Assembly (NCBI RefSeq): GCF_001456355.1
Contig: NZ_CP010271.1
Coordinates: 3,534,001-3,598,000 of the forward strand
Origin: Mycobacteroides saopaulense
GTDB taxonomy: Bacteria; Actinomycetota; Actinomycetes; Mycobacteriales; Mycobacteriaceae
Direction: 5' to 3'
DNA: 64,000 bases
The notes under the pieces were generated by a model that saw only the letters and a list, made by a program, of their open reading frames with translations, made no database searches and had not been told where the DNA came from. The translations under genes were made by a program, and so were the position numbers. This document shows positions 50,946 to 59,898 of this stretch, in pieces. Position 1 is the stretch's first letter. Every line of letters begins with the position of its first letter.

Positions 50946-52124
50946 CTAGTGCCGGCCCAGTCCCCGAGCAAACCCCTCCGGGATGAGAAGGTCATCTGGC
51001 GATAGCTCGTGCACAGACTTCTTGCCGAGCCCCATCAGCGCAGAATCGATACCCCCGCGCATGATGTCCAGAACGTTCTCGACGCCGGACTGACCGGCCG
51101 CCGCGAGGCCCCACAGATACGCCCGGCCGATCATCACCGCACGGGCGCCCAGAGCCAGTGCCTTGACGACGTCGCTGCCCCGTCGGATGCCACCATCGAG
51201 TAGCACTTCGACATCGCCTCCCACCGCCTGGGCGATACCGGGCAGCGCGCGGATCGACGCCGGCGTTCCGTCGAGATTGTTGCCGCCATGATTGGACACC
51301 GAGATCGCTGAAACTCCGCTATCCACAGCACGTTTGGCGTCGTCGATACGCATGACGCCCTTCAGCATGAACGGACCGTCCCACTGCTCGCGCATCCAGC
51401 GCACGTCATCCCACGTCGGCGCCGGGGTGCCCATCCACTGCCCATAGGCGTCGAAGAACGGCGGGCCGGCCTCCCCACGGGCGGCCTGGTTCGGCACCCG
51501 CAGGTCCGGAATGTTCATCCCCTTCCCGAACGACCACAGCCAGCCGGGTTTGGTGACGACTTCCGGCGCCAGCCGGATCATCGATCGCAAGTTCATCTTC
51601 TCGGGAATGGACGGACTCCCCCAGTCGCGCCCGTGCGAGAAGCTCCAATCAAGGGTGGCGATAAGACCAACCGCTCCAGCATCTTTCGCACGCTGGATGC
51701 GCTGAGCGACATCGTCACGGCCACCCAGCCAGTAGATCTGAAAATGCGTCTTCGGGTTGGCGGCGACCACATCTTCGATGGGCTTGCTCGCGAACGAGGA
51801 CAACCCCATCGCCGTTCCACGCGCCGCGGCGGCCCGCGCCACGGCGACCTCACCATCGGGGTCTACGGCCTGTACCCCGGTCGGAGAGATCATCACCGGA
51901 AGGGAAATATCCTGCCCCAGAACATTTGTCGATAGTTCGCGGTCCGGCTGGATGCCAACCACGTGGGGTTCGAACCCCAGCTCCCCGAATGCCTCGACGT
52001 TGTCGCTGACCGTCAGCCCCTTCTCACTGGCCGAGATCAGCGAGCTGTAGACGGACTTCGGCAGTCGCTTCTTGGCCCGCTGCTGGGCAATCGCGACCGT
52101 CTCGAACCATGTATTGCGGGCCAT
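50946..52124 (-). CDS. mftD: Pre-mycofactocin synthase MftD
   Basis: 392 residues, FMN-dependent alpha-hydroxyacid dehydrogenase fold that deaminates the released AHDP to the redox-active pre-mycofactocin. ISPTGVQAVDPDGE, SNHGGNNLDGTPA (active-site His) and LLDGGIRRGSDVVKALALG (FMN phosphate) are present. ATG at 52124 follows the mftC stop directly. Confidence 0.95.
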   Translation of the reverse strand: MARNTWFETVAIAQQRAKKRLPKSVYSSLISASEKGLTVSDNVEAFGELGFEPHVVGIQPDRELSTNVLGQDISLPVMISPTGVQAVDPDGEVAVARAAAARGTAMGLSSFASKPIEDVVAANPKTHFQIYWLGGRDDVAQRIQRAKDAGAVGLIATLDWSFSHGRDWGSPSIPEKMNLRSMIRLAPEVVTKPGWLWSFGKGMNIPDLRVPNQAARGEAGPPFFDAYGQWMGTPAPTWDDVRWMREQWDGPFMLKGVMRIDDAKRAVDSGVSAISVSNHGGNNLDGTPASIRALPGIAQAVGGDVEVLLDGGIRRGSDVVKALALGARAVMIGRAYLWGLAAAGQSGVENVLDIMRGGIDSALMGLGKKSVHELSPDDLLIPEGFARGLGRH

Positions 52125-53339
52125 CTATCGTCCTGCTCGTAAATTGGAAAGAGGGTTCTCATCGCACGCGCGTGAAGGTGGACGGCGAGTCAGCGTCAGC
52201 GCCACCGGACCCGTGGCGGGGCTGCGCTTGCTCTTCGAATGCGAGTGGTCACCACTGGGTTTGGGCACCACGCGGTCCGCGGCCAGGGCCACTTCCCCGT
52301 AGCCCTGCACGCATTCCGGGTCCGGCCCGTCCATCGGGAGTCCGGTGAAGAACTTGGCGGCCATGCAGCCGCCCCGGCAGCTGTCGTAGTGACCGCAGCT
52401 GCCGCACGCACCGGCCGATTGCGGCTCACGCAGCTCGTTGAACAACCGGGAATGCTTCCATACCGCGTCAAATCCACCGTCGGACACCACGTTTCCAGCC
52501 ATGAAACGGTCGTGGATCGCGAAGGGGCAGGCGTAGACGTCACCCACCGGGTCGATCAGACACACCACCCGGCCGGCACCGCACATGTTGAGACCGGGCA
52601 ACCCGCCCGAGCCATCGCCGTAGGCCGAGAGGTGGAAGAAAGAATCACCCGTGAGCACTCGTTCGCCGTTGAGCACCAGCCAGTCATACAGCTGACGCTG
52701 CTGCGCGGGGGTCGGGTGCAACTCATCCCAGACGTCGGCCCCGCGGCCCGAGGGGCGAAGCCGCGTGATCCGCAGCGTCGCACCGTATCGCGCTGCCAGG
52801 TCCGCGAATTCATCGAGCTGGTCGACATTGTGACGGGTGACCACCACCGAGATCTTGGCGTCCTTGAATCCGGCGTTGGCCAGATTCTCCAGCGCACGCA
52901 CGGCCATCGCGAATGATCCGGTCCCACGCACCGCGTCGTTGACCTCCGCGGTCGCGCCGTCCAGCGAGATCTGCACGTCGACGTAGTCGCTCGCGGCCAG
53001 CCGCGCCGCCACCTCCTCGGTGATCCGTACACCGTTGGTGGAGAATTTGACCCCTACGTGATGCTCGGTCGCATAGTCGACGAGCTCCCAAAAATCCGAT
53101 CGCACAGTGGGTTCGCCACCACCGATGTTGACGTAGAACACCTGCATGCGTTCCAGCTCGTCGATGATGTCCTTGCACTGCTGCGTGGAGAGCTCACGCG
53201 GGTCGCGCTTACCCGACGACGACAGGCAGTGCACACAGGACAGGTTGCAGGCGTAGGTCAACTCCCAGGTGAGACAGATGGGAGCGTCAAGTCCCTGTTC
53301 GAACTGGTCGACCAGGCGGGGTACAGCGGGAGCACTCAT
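52125..53339 (-). CDS. mftC: Mycofactocin radical SAM maturase MftC
   Basis: 404 residues. CNLSCVHC (with preceding context) is the CxxxCxxC cluster that cleaves SAM; a SPASM-type tail with CGSCGHYDSCRGGC and further Cys residues binds auxiliary clusters. It oxidatively decarboxylates the C-terminal Tyr of MftA and forms the lactam. ATG at 53339 overlaps the mftB stop (TGATG); a GTG one codon upstream is possible. Confidence 0.96.
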   Translation of the reverse strand: MSAPAVPRLVDQFEQGLDAPICLTWELTYACNLSCVHCLSSSGKRDPRELSTQQCKDIIDELERMQVFYVNIGGGEPTVRSDFWELVDYATEHHVGVKFSTNGVRITEEVAARLAASDYVDVQISLDGATAEVNDAVRGTGSFAMAVRALENLANAGFKDAKISVVVTRHNVDQLDEFADLAARYGATLRITRLRPSGRGADVWDELHPTPAQQRQLYDWLVLNGERVLTGDSFFHLSAYGDGSGGLPGLNMCGAGRVVCLIDPVGDVYACPFAIHDRFMAGNVVSDGGFDAVWKHSRLFNELREPQSAGACGSCGHYDSCRGGCMAAKFFTGLPMDGPDPECVQGYGEVALAADRVVPKPSGDHSHSKSKRSPATGPVALTLTRRPPSRACDENPLSNLRAGR

Positions 53340-53641
53340 CACGCGTCCTCTCGGGTCACGATCATCTTGGAATCCGCCAACACGGTCAGGGCATGCTGAT
53401 ACGCGGCGACCTGACCGTCGTCGACACCAACCGCCCGCCAGGCGTTCTCGGCGCTGCTGTGATCGGCGAGGGACTGCACGATCTGCAGCAGAGTGCGGTT
53501 CTTGAGGAAGGACAGCTTGCGAGTTCCGAAGTGGTAGAGCAGCGCCCCGAACGGCTCCGGGCGCAGCGACACCTGGGGATGCAACTGCCAGGGCCGGGTC
53601 CAGTCGAAACCGGCGGGCGCCTCGTCAATCATGGCGCTCAT
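53339..53641 (-). CDS. mftB: Mycofactocin peptide chaperone MftB
   Basis: 100 residues with the RiPP recognition element fold: WQLHPQVSLRPEPFGALLYH and RTLLQIVQSLADH match PqqD-like chaperones that present the precursor to the radical SAM enzyme. ATG at 53641 (MSAMIDEAP) chosen; 53632 is an alternative. 14 bp after mftA. Confidence 0.93.
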   Translation of the reverse strand: MSAMIDEAPAGFDWTRPWQLHPQVSLRPEPFGALLYHFGTRKLSFLKNRTLLQIVQSLADHSSAENAWRAVGVDDGQVAAYQHALTVLADSKMIVTREDA

Positions 53642-53655
53642 CGAGATGGGGCGTC

Positions 53656-53760
53656 TCAGTAGACGCCGCACATCCCGTCGATCGACACCTCTTCGACCAG
53701 CGATTCCTGGACCAACTCGGTGTCGGTGGTCTGTCCGGCGACAGTGGTGGGCTCGGCCAT
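53656..53760 (-). CDS. mftA: Mycofactocin precursor peptide MftA
   Basis: 34 residues from ATG at 53760 to the diagnostic C-terminus IDGMCGVY; the last Val-Tyr becomes the cofactor. The acidic leader [13 protein letters not shown] is the MftB-binding part. AAGGGAG lies 7 bp before the start. Easy to miss by length alone. Confidence 0.96.
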   Translation of the reverse strand: MAEPTTVAGQTTDTELVQESLVEEVSIDGMCGVY

Positions 53761-53802
53761 CTGTTCACTCCCTTGTGAGTCTGGACTGTGGCAACGGTCA
53801 CG

Positions 53803-53831
53803 ATAATAATGGCATCGAGTGCAGAAAGGAA
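53803..53831 (-). promoter_or_regulatory. Candidate mftA promoter in the mftA-mftR gap
   Basis: Minus strand TTCCTT (53831-53826), 17-bp spacer, TATTAT (53808-53803), giving a leader near 36 nt to mftA. It overlaps the start region of divergent mftR, so MftR binding here could control both. A short ACTC/GAGT dyad (53767-53780) lies next to the mftA ribosome site. Confidence 0.4.
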
Positions 53832-53836
53832 AGAGG

Positions 53837-54451
53837 GTGGCAGGAAATGCTGGCATGACAGCACAGACGGCGCGCGTAGGGCGACGCCCTTCGACAACCC
53901 GGGACGAGATCACCACGGTTGCGATGGCGCTCTTCGCGCAGCGCGGATTCGACGAGGTGAGCGTGGACGACATCGCCGCCGCGGCCGGTATCGCCCGGCG
54001 CACGGTGTTTCGGTACTACAGCTCCAAGAATGCAATCGTGTGGGGAGACTTCGACTCTCATCTGCAGGTGATGCGCGACCTGCTGCAGGAAACGCCGGAC
54101 ACCGTGGATACCAGCACCGCACTGCGACGGGCAGTGCTGACATTCAACGATTTTCCCGTCAACGAGACACCGCGGCACCGCATGCGGATGCGGCTGATCC
54201 TGGAAATCCCCGCCCTGCAGGCGTACTCGATGCTGATGTACACGGGCTGGCGCGACGTCATCGCCCAGTTCGTGGCCAAACGCGGTGGCACCGAACCCAA
54301 CGCCCTCTTGCCGCAGACCGTTGCCTGGACACTTTTGGGAGTCGCTCTGGCCGCATACGAACAGTGGCTTGCCGACGAGTCGTCAAAGCTCACTACGCTG
54401 CTCGGCAGGGGCTTCGATGCCGCCGAGGCAGGCCTGCGCGCCCTGGGCTGA
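53837..54451 (+). CDS. mftR: Mycofactocin TetR-family regulator MftR
   Basis: 204 residues. The N-terminal helix-turn-helix [21 protein letters not shown] is preceded by [11 protein letters not shown]; the C-terminal domain is the ligand pocket. Published work on the M. smegmatis protein describes acyl-CoA-responsive repression of the mft promoter. GTG at 53837 follows AAAGGAAAGAG; ATG at 53855 and GTG at 53819 are alternatives. Divergent from mftA. Confidence 0.92.
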   Translation: MAGNAGMTAQTARVGRRPSTTRDEITTVAMALFAQRGFDEVSVDDIAAAAGIARRTVFRYYSSKNAIVWGDFDSHLQVMRDLLQETPDTVDTSTALRRAVLTFNDFPVNETPRHRMRMRLILEIPALQAYSMLMYTGWRDVIAQFVAKRGGTEPNALLPQTVAWTLLGVALAAYEQWLADESSKLTTLLGRGFDAAEAGLRALG

Positions 54452-54461
54452 GCCCGCCGAG

Positions 54462-55652
54462 CTACTCAAGCACCTCGGCGATGGGTGTTCCCGCCGCGAT
54501 CTTGGCCCGCATCTTCATCACCGGGCCGGCCATCCCACAACCCACGACGCCGGTAAGCACGCCGTCGCGCTCCAGATATGCCAGGAACTTTCGGCCGTCG
54601 TCGGAGATCAGATGCACGACATCCGAGTCCCCCAGGTGGCCCAGCGACTGGATCTTCACGTCGTACTGGTCGCTCCAGAAGTAGGGCACAGCAGCGGTAT
54701 TCGCGGACGGTTCCTGCCCCAGTAACGCCGGCACCAACGCGCGCACCTGATCGGCCACATTGCTCCAGTGCTCCACACGGTTCGGACGCCCGTCCGCGTC
54801 GGCCCATGCGGCGACATCGCCCAGTGCCCAGACATGCGGGGTGCTCGTGGCGCCCACCGCATCGCACACCACGCCGTTGTCCACCTCGACGCCTGACCCC
54901 TCCAGCCAGTCGGTCGCAGGCCGGCTCCCGATACCCAGCACGACAAGATCGGCGTCCAGCCGTGACCCGTCGGACAGGGTGACGGACTGAACCCGCCCCT
55001 CCCCTTCCACCGCGTCGACGCCGACACCAACCCGAACGTCCACTCCCTCGTTACGGTGCAGCCGGGCGACCAGGTCTCCGAGCTGCTGGCCGATCGCCGC
55101 CAACAGCGGGGCGGGCTGCGGCTCGACAAGAACCACGTCAACTCCATTGGCACGCAAGGTGGACGCAACCTCGCACCCGATGAAGCCCGCACCGACGACC
55201 ACCGCGCGCCGCGCGTTCTCGGCGTCACCGCGCAACGCAAAGCTGTCATCGGCGGTGCGCAAGACGTGGATACCGGCCAGGTCGGGGAAGGACGGTATGC
55301 GGCGCGGAACCAGGCCGGTCGCGATGATGACTTCGCCGTATTCCAGCGTGCTCCCGTCGCTCAGGGTGACCGTTCGGGCGGCCGGATCCAGCGCGGTCAC
55401 CTCGACGCCAAGCCGCAGTTCAATTTCCTTCTCGTCATAGAACTCTCGCGGCTTGAGCACCACGGCATCGATCGTCTTCTCCGCGTCGCGTAAGACATCC
55501 TTGGACAGCGGTGGACGGTCGTAGGGCAGATGCGTCTCGCTGCTCACGATGGTGATCGGCCCGGAGAACTCCGCGCGACGCAGCTGCTCGGCGGTACGCA
55601 CCGCACCCAGTCCACCACCGATGATCAATACCCCGTGTTCCGCGTCACTCAT
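54462..55652 (-). CDS. Ferredoxin reductase-like FAD/NAD(P)H oxidoreductase
   Basis: 396 residues, two-dinucleotide-fold flavoprotein. VLIIGGGLGAVRTAEQLRR binds FAD, VVVGAGFIGCEVASTLR binds NAD(P)H, and VWALGDVAAW is the second FAD contact. This is the class that feeds [2Fe-2S] ferredoxins for P450s and dioxygenases. The M. tuberculosis mft locus also has such a gene (Rv0688) nearby. Converges with mftR. It could serve the P450 at 40618, but that is speculation. Confidence 0.88.
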   Translation of the reverse strand: MSDAEHGVLIIGGGLGAVRTAEQLRRAEFSGPITIVSSETHLPYDRPPLSKDVLRDAEKTIDAVVLKPREFYDEKEIELRLGVEVTALDPAARTVTLSDGSTLEYGEVIIATGLVPRRIPSFPDLAGIHVLRTADDSFALRGDAENARRAVVVGAGFIGCEVASTLRANGVDVVLVEPQPAPLLAAIGQQLGDLVARLHRNEGVDVRVGVGVDAVEGEGRVQSVTLSDGSRLDADLVVLGIGSRPATDWLEGSGVEVDNGVVCDAVGATSTPHVWALGDVAAWADADGRPNRVEHWSNVADQVRALVPALLGQEPSANTAAVPYFWSDQYDVKIQSLGHLGDSDVVHLISDDGRKFLAYLERDGVLTGVVGCGMAGPVMKMRAKIAAGTPIAEVLE

Positions 55653-55708
55653 GGGTCTCTTCTTACACGACTGGACACGCGGGATGTCAGGCCTATCGTC
55701 CCCGCTCG

Positions 55709-56161
55709 CTACCCCTGTACCTGCGCTCGGTCCACCAGATTGGAAAGCACCACGATGCTCTCGGTGCGGTCGATGTCTCCGCTGGCACGAATGCGTTCCA
55801 GGGCGCGCTCAAGGTGCTGAATGTCGCGTGCCAACACCCTGAGCATCGCATCGGAGGTTCCGGTCACCGTCGCCGCACTCACCACCTCGGGGATGTCGAT
55901 CCACGCCCGCCGCAGGGCCTCCGGCGTGATGGTGCCCTGGCAGTAGACCTGGACGTAGGCCTCGGTGTTCCAGCCGACGGCAGCGCGATCGACCACGGTG
56001 GTAAAGCCCTTGATCACGCCCGTGGCGACCAACCTGTCGACCCGGCGCTTGACCGCGGGGGCCGAGAGGTTCACCTCCTCGCCGATCTCGGCGAACGTCG
56101 CCCGGGCGTTGCGCATCAACAACGTCACGATCCGCTCGTCGGTGGCATCCAGCTCGGCCAT
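55709..56161 (-). CDS. Lrp/AsnC-family regulator
   Basis: 150 residues. A winged helix (ATFAEIGEEVNLSAPAVKRR) is followed by a RAM ligand domain (about 65-145). Divergent from the arginine/ornithine operon, as the Lrp Rv2324 is in M. tuberculosis, so it probably senses an amino acid and controls that operon. ATG at 56161 gives MAELDATDERIV, the family start; 37 further open codons upstream are rejected. Confidence 0.93.
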   Translation of the reverse strand: MAELDATDERIVTLLMRNARATFAEIGEEVNLSAPAVKRRVDRLVATGVIKGFTTVVDRAAVGWNTEAYVQVYCQGTITPEALRRAWIDIPEVVSAATVTGTSDAMLRVLARDIQHLERALERIRASGDIDRTESIVVLSNLVDRAQVQG

Positions 56162-56227
56162 GAATGTTCCCTTCTCGGACCACCCGGCCCATTCCTGCAA
56201 TAGAATGCCAAATTCATTACCTAGACG

Positions 56228-56255
56228 CAATGGATCGCATTCCATTGCACAATGG
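56228..56255. promoter_or_regulatory. CAATGG/CCATTG operator cluster in the Lrp-ddaH gap
   Basis: Three half-sites CAATGG (56228), CCATTG (56242), CAATGG (56250) in alternating orientation; the last two form the perfect 14-bp dyad CCATTGCACAATGG. In the 136-bp divergent gap and in an AT-rich setting, as expected for Lrp-type binding. Confidence 0.6.
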
Positions 56256-56297
56256 ATGAAGATTGATTGCATGGTTCAGCTCTCATACGCTCAGCGC

Positions 56298-57155
56298 ATG
56301 ACCGCTGTGCACGAGGGTGGACACCCGGCCTCCTCCCCGACTGAACAACCAGACAGAACACCGACGACACGTCACTACGTGATGGTGCCCCCGACGTACT
56401 ACACCGTCGAATACGCGATCAATCCCTGGATGGATGTAACCAATCCGGTCGATCCGGCTCTTGCCATCGCCCAATGGGATGCGTTGCGCGCCACCTACGA
56501 ACGCCTCGGCCATACCGTGGACATCCTGTCCCCCGTCGCGGGCCTGCCGGACATGGTGTACGCGGCCAACGGCGGAATCGTATTGCGTGGCAACGCCGTT
56601 GTCGCCCGCTTCAAGCACGCCGAGCGTGCGAGCGAGGCCGCCGCGCACGCCGAATGGATGCGCGGACACGGATTGCGGGCCATGCACTCGCGTTACACCA
56701 ACGAGGGGCAGGGCGATTTCCTGCTCGCAGGCGAGATCATGTTGGCGGGAACGGGGTTCCGCACCGATGTCAGGTCGCATGTCGAGATCGCGCGGATGCT
56801 CGAGATTCCCGTGGCGACGCTCGAACTGGTCGACCCTCGGTTCTATCACCTGGACACGGCGCTGGCCGTGCTGGATGCGCAGACCATTGCCTACTATCCG
56901 CCTGCATTCAGTGAGGCATCTCAGGCGCGCTTGAGGTCCATGTACCCCAACGCGATCATCGCCAGTTCCGCCGATGCCTATGTCCTCGGTATGAACGCGG
57001 TCTCTGACGGGCGCCACGTGATGCTGCCTGCCGGGGCAACCGGATTCGCCGAACAGCTCCGCGGTGCCGGATTCGAACCAATAGGCATCGATCTTTCCGA
57101 ACTACTCAAGGGCGGTGGATCGGTCAAGTGCTGCACACTGGAGCTGCACTCGTGA
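56298..57155 (+). CDS. Dimethylarginine dimethylaminohydrolase-like amidinohydrolase
   Basis: 285 residues of the guanidino-group modifying fold. VPPTYYTVEYAINPWM at the N-terminus, GQGDFLLAGE and the terminal GGSVKCCTLEL with the nucleophile Cys fit DDAH/Rv2323c-like proteins. It would convert a (methyl)arginine to citrulline or ornithine-side products. ATG at 56298 preferred; 56271 is an upstream alternative. GTGA overlap with rocD. Confidence 0.85.
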   Translation: MTAVHEGGHPASSPTEQPDRTPTTRHYVMVPPTYYTVEYAINPWMDVTNPVDPALAIAQWDALRATYERLGHTVDILSPVAGLPDMVYAANGGIVLRGNAVVARFKHAERASEAAAHAEWMRGHGLRAMHSRYTNEGQGDFLLAGEIMLAGTGFRTDVRSHVEIARMLEIPVATLELVDPRFYHLDTALAVLDAQTIAYYPPAFSEASQARLRSMYPNAIIASSADAYVLGMNAVSDGRHVMLPAGATGFAEQLRGAGFEPIGIDLSELLKGGGSVKCCTLELHS

Positions 57156-58396
57156 CCGTCACGGAGGCCCCCGGCATGTCACCCGACTCATACAAGAGCG
57201 TTGAGTACATCGAGTTGGCCGAGCAATACGGCGCCCACAACTATGCGCCGCTACCGGTCGTCGCCCACCGGGCCGAGGGCGCGTGGATCGAGGATGTGGA
57301 CGGCAAGCGGTACCTGGACTGTCTGGCCGCTTACTCGGCCGTGAACTTCGGCCACGGGAATCCCGAAATCCTCGCGACCGCGCACGCGCAGCTCGACACG
57401 GTGACGCTGGTGAGCCGGGCGTTTCATTCGGATCGCCTCGGTAGGTTCTGCCGCGACCTCGCCCGGCTCTGCGGCAAGGGCATGGTGCTGCCGATGAACA
57501 CCGGGGCTGAGGCCGTCGAGAGTGGCATCAAGGTGGCCCGCAAATGGGGCACCGACGTCAAGGGCGTACCGGCGGATCAGGCCAATATCGTGGTGGCGCA
57601 CAACAACTTCCACGGTCGAACCATCAGCATCGTGAGCTTCTCCTCTGATGAGACGGCGCGCGGCGGGTTCGGCCCGTTCACTCCCGGATTCCGCATCGTG
57701 CCGTTCGGCGATGCCGCCGCCCTGGAGCAGGCGATCGACGCCAACACCGTCGCCGTCCTGCTGGAGCCCGTTCAGGGCGAGGCCGGCATCGTCATCCCGC
57801 CGGACGACTACCTGCCCACCGTCCGCACACTGTGCACCGAGAACAACGTCCTGTTCATCGCCGACGAGATCCAGGCCGGACTCGCCCGCACCGGCCGCAT
57901 GTTTGCCTGCGACCACTGGAACGTGGTCCCGGATGTCTATCTGCTGGGCAAGGCGCTCGGCGGCGGAGTGGTCCCCGTCTCTGCCGTGGTCGCCGATACC
58001 GACGTACTCGGTGTGCTACACCCCGGCGAGCATGGCTCGACCTTCGGCGGAAATCCGTTGGCCGCGGCCGTCGGGTCGACCGTAGTGGCAATCTTGGAAC
58101 GCGGCGAATTTCACCGCCGGGCAGCCGTTCTTGGACGGCACCTGCGGGCCCGACTCGATGCCCTGATCGGCCACGGCGTCACCGAGGTGCGATCACTGGG
58201 ACTGTGGGCCGGCGTCGACATCGACCCGAATCTGGCAACGGGAAGACAAATCAGTCTGCGCATGGCAGAGTTTGGCATCTTAGTGAAGGACACGCATGGC
58301 GCGACCCTCCGGTTCGCACCACCCCTTGTCATCACCGAGGACGAAATCGATTGGGCGATAGACCAGTTCACTGACGTGCTGGCCACCTTCCGGTAG
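57152..58396 (+). CDS. rocD: Ornithine aminotransferase
   Basis: 414 residues, class III PLP aminotransferase converting ornithine to glutamate semialdehyde. NTGAEAVESGIKVARKWG, EPVQGEAGI, IADEIQAGLARTG and LLGKALGGG (PLP Lys) are intact. In M. tuberculosis H37Rv the gene is split into rocD1/rocD2; here the reading frame is whole. GTG at 57152 overlaps the upstream stop. Confidence 0.95.
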   Translation: MTVTEAPGMSPDSYKSVEYIELAEQYGAHNYAPLPVVAHRAEGAWIEDVDGKRYLDCLAAYSAVNFGHGNPEILATAHAQLDTVTLVSRAFHSDRLGRFCRDLARLCGKGMVLPMNTGAEAVESGIKVARKWGTDVKGVPADQANIVVAHNNFHGRTISIVSFSSDETARGGFGPFTPGFRIVPFGDAAALEQAIDANTVAVLLEPVQGEAGIVIPPDDYLPTVRTLCTENNVLFIADEIQAGLARTGRMFACDHWNVVPDVYLLGKALGGGVVPVSAVVADTDVLGVLHPGEHGSTFGGNPLAAAVGSTVVAILERGEFHRRAAVLGRHLRARLDALIGHGVTEVRSLGLWAGVDIDPNLATGRQISLRMAEFGILVKDTHGATLRFAPPLVITEDEIDWAIDQFTDVLATFR

Positions 58397-58422
58397 GTTT
58401 CGTCCCGGCCACAGGAGGCACC

Positions 58423-59898
58423 ATGGCACCCTCGTCACCCAGCTTTGCCCAACAGCTGCTGCGGCGCCGACCGACGTCCGGGGCGCCGACCGCGCACGGC
58501 GCGGGCGGACACCTGAAGCAGTCGATGGGAACGTTCCAGCTGACCATGATCGGTGTCGGCGCCACCGTGGGCACCGGTATCTTCTTCATCCTCGCCGAAT
58601 CAGTACCCAAGGCGGGCCCGGCGGTGATGGCCTCGTTCCTAGTCGCCGGCCTCGCCGCCGGACTGGCCGCGCTCTGTTATGCCGAATTGGCCTCGGCAGT
58701 ACCGGTATCGGGCTCCTCGTTCTCCTACGCCTACACGACCATGGGCGAACTGGCGGCGATGGTCGTGGCCGCCTGCCTGCTCTTGGAATACGGGGTGTCA
58801 GCAGCGGCGGTCGCCGTGGGCTGGAGCCAGTACCTCGACAAGCTCTTGGTCAATCTCTTCGGATGGCACCTGCCGCATGCGATCAGCGCCGCACCCTGGG
58901 ACGGTGCCGATCCCACGGCACCGCATCCCTGGCTCAACCTGCCCGCGGTCCTGCTCATCATCATGTGTGCGATCCTGCTCATCCGCGGGACAAGCGAATC
59001 CGCACTGGTCAACACCGTCATGGTACTGCTCAAGCTCGCCGTCCTGACGGTGTTCGCGATCATCGCGTTCACCGCCTTCCAGGTCGGCAACTTCTCCGAC
59101 TTCGCACCGTTCGGTGTCAGCGGGATCGGAGCCGCTGCCGGGACGATCTTCTTTACCTACGTGGGGCTGGATACGGTGTCCACCGCCGGAGAGGAGGTGA
59201 AGGATCCGCAGCGGACGATGCCGCGCGCGCTCATCGCGGCACTGCTCATCGTCACCGCCTTCTACCTCGTCGTGGCGCTGGCCGCGCTGGGCGCACAGCC
59301 CTGGAAAGAGTTCGAGGGGCAGTCCGCCGGCCTGGCCCTGATTCTGGACAAGGTCACCGGAAGCACCTCTGCCAGTACGTTCCTCGCGGCGGGCGCGGTG
59401 ATTTCCATCTTCTCGATCACCCTGGTCTCGATGTACGGCCAGACGCGCATTCTGTTCGCCATCGGCCGTGACGGCCTACTGCCCTCGGTCTTCGCACAAG
59501 TCAACCCACGCACGCTGACACCGGTGAACAACACGATCATCGTCGCGGTCGTGGTGGGCCTGATGGCCGCCTTCGTCCCCCTGGACAGCCTGGCGAACAT
59601 GGTGTCGATCGGAACACTCACCGCTTTCATCGTCGTATCGATCGGCGTCATCATCCTGCGGGTGCGTGAACCCGAACTGCCGCGCGCCTTCCGGGTTCCG
59701 GGTTATCCGGTGACTCCCGTGCTGTCCGTCATCGCCTGCGGGTACATCCTGTACAGCCTGCCCTGGATCACCTGGATCGCATTCGGGTCCTGGGTCGCCA
59801 TCGTCCTGGTGTTCTATCTGGTGTGGGGCCGACACCACAGCGCGCTCAACGACTTACCCAGCGACCCGGCCGAGTTACCGGAGAAGGAACCGGTATGA
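58423..59898 (+). CDS. rocE: Cationic amino acid APC permease
   Basis: 491 residues, about twelve helices. TMIGVGATVGTGIFFILAE and CYAELASAVPVSGSSFSYAY are cationic amino acid transporter signatures. Placement after rocD points to arginine/ornithine uptake. ATG at 58423 follows GGAGGCACC. Confidence 0.92.
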   Translation: MAPSSPSFAQQLLRRRPTSGAPTAHGAGGHLKQSMGTFQLTMIGVGATVGTGIFFILAESVPKAGPAVMASFLVAGLAAGLAALCYAELASAVPVSGSSFSYAYTTMGELAAMVVAACLLLEYGVSAAAVAVGWSQYLDKLLVNLFGWHLPHAISAAPWDGADPTAPHPWLNLPAVLLIIMCAILLIRGTSESALVNTVMVLLKLAVLTVFAIIAFTAFQVGNFSDFAPFGVSGIGAAAGTIFFTYVGLDTVSTAGEEVKDPQRTMPRALIAALLIVTAFYLVVALAALGAQPWKEFEGQSAGLALILDKVTGSTSASTFLAAGAVISIFSITLVSMYGQTRILFAIGRDGLLPSVFAQVNPRTLTPVNNTIIVAVVVGLMAAFVPLDSLANMVSIGTLTAFIVVSIGVIILRVREPELPRAFRVPGYPVTPVLSVIACGYILYSLPWITWIAFGSWVAIVLVFYLVWGRHHSALNDLPSDPAELPEKEPV

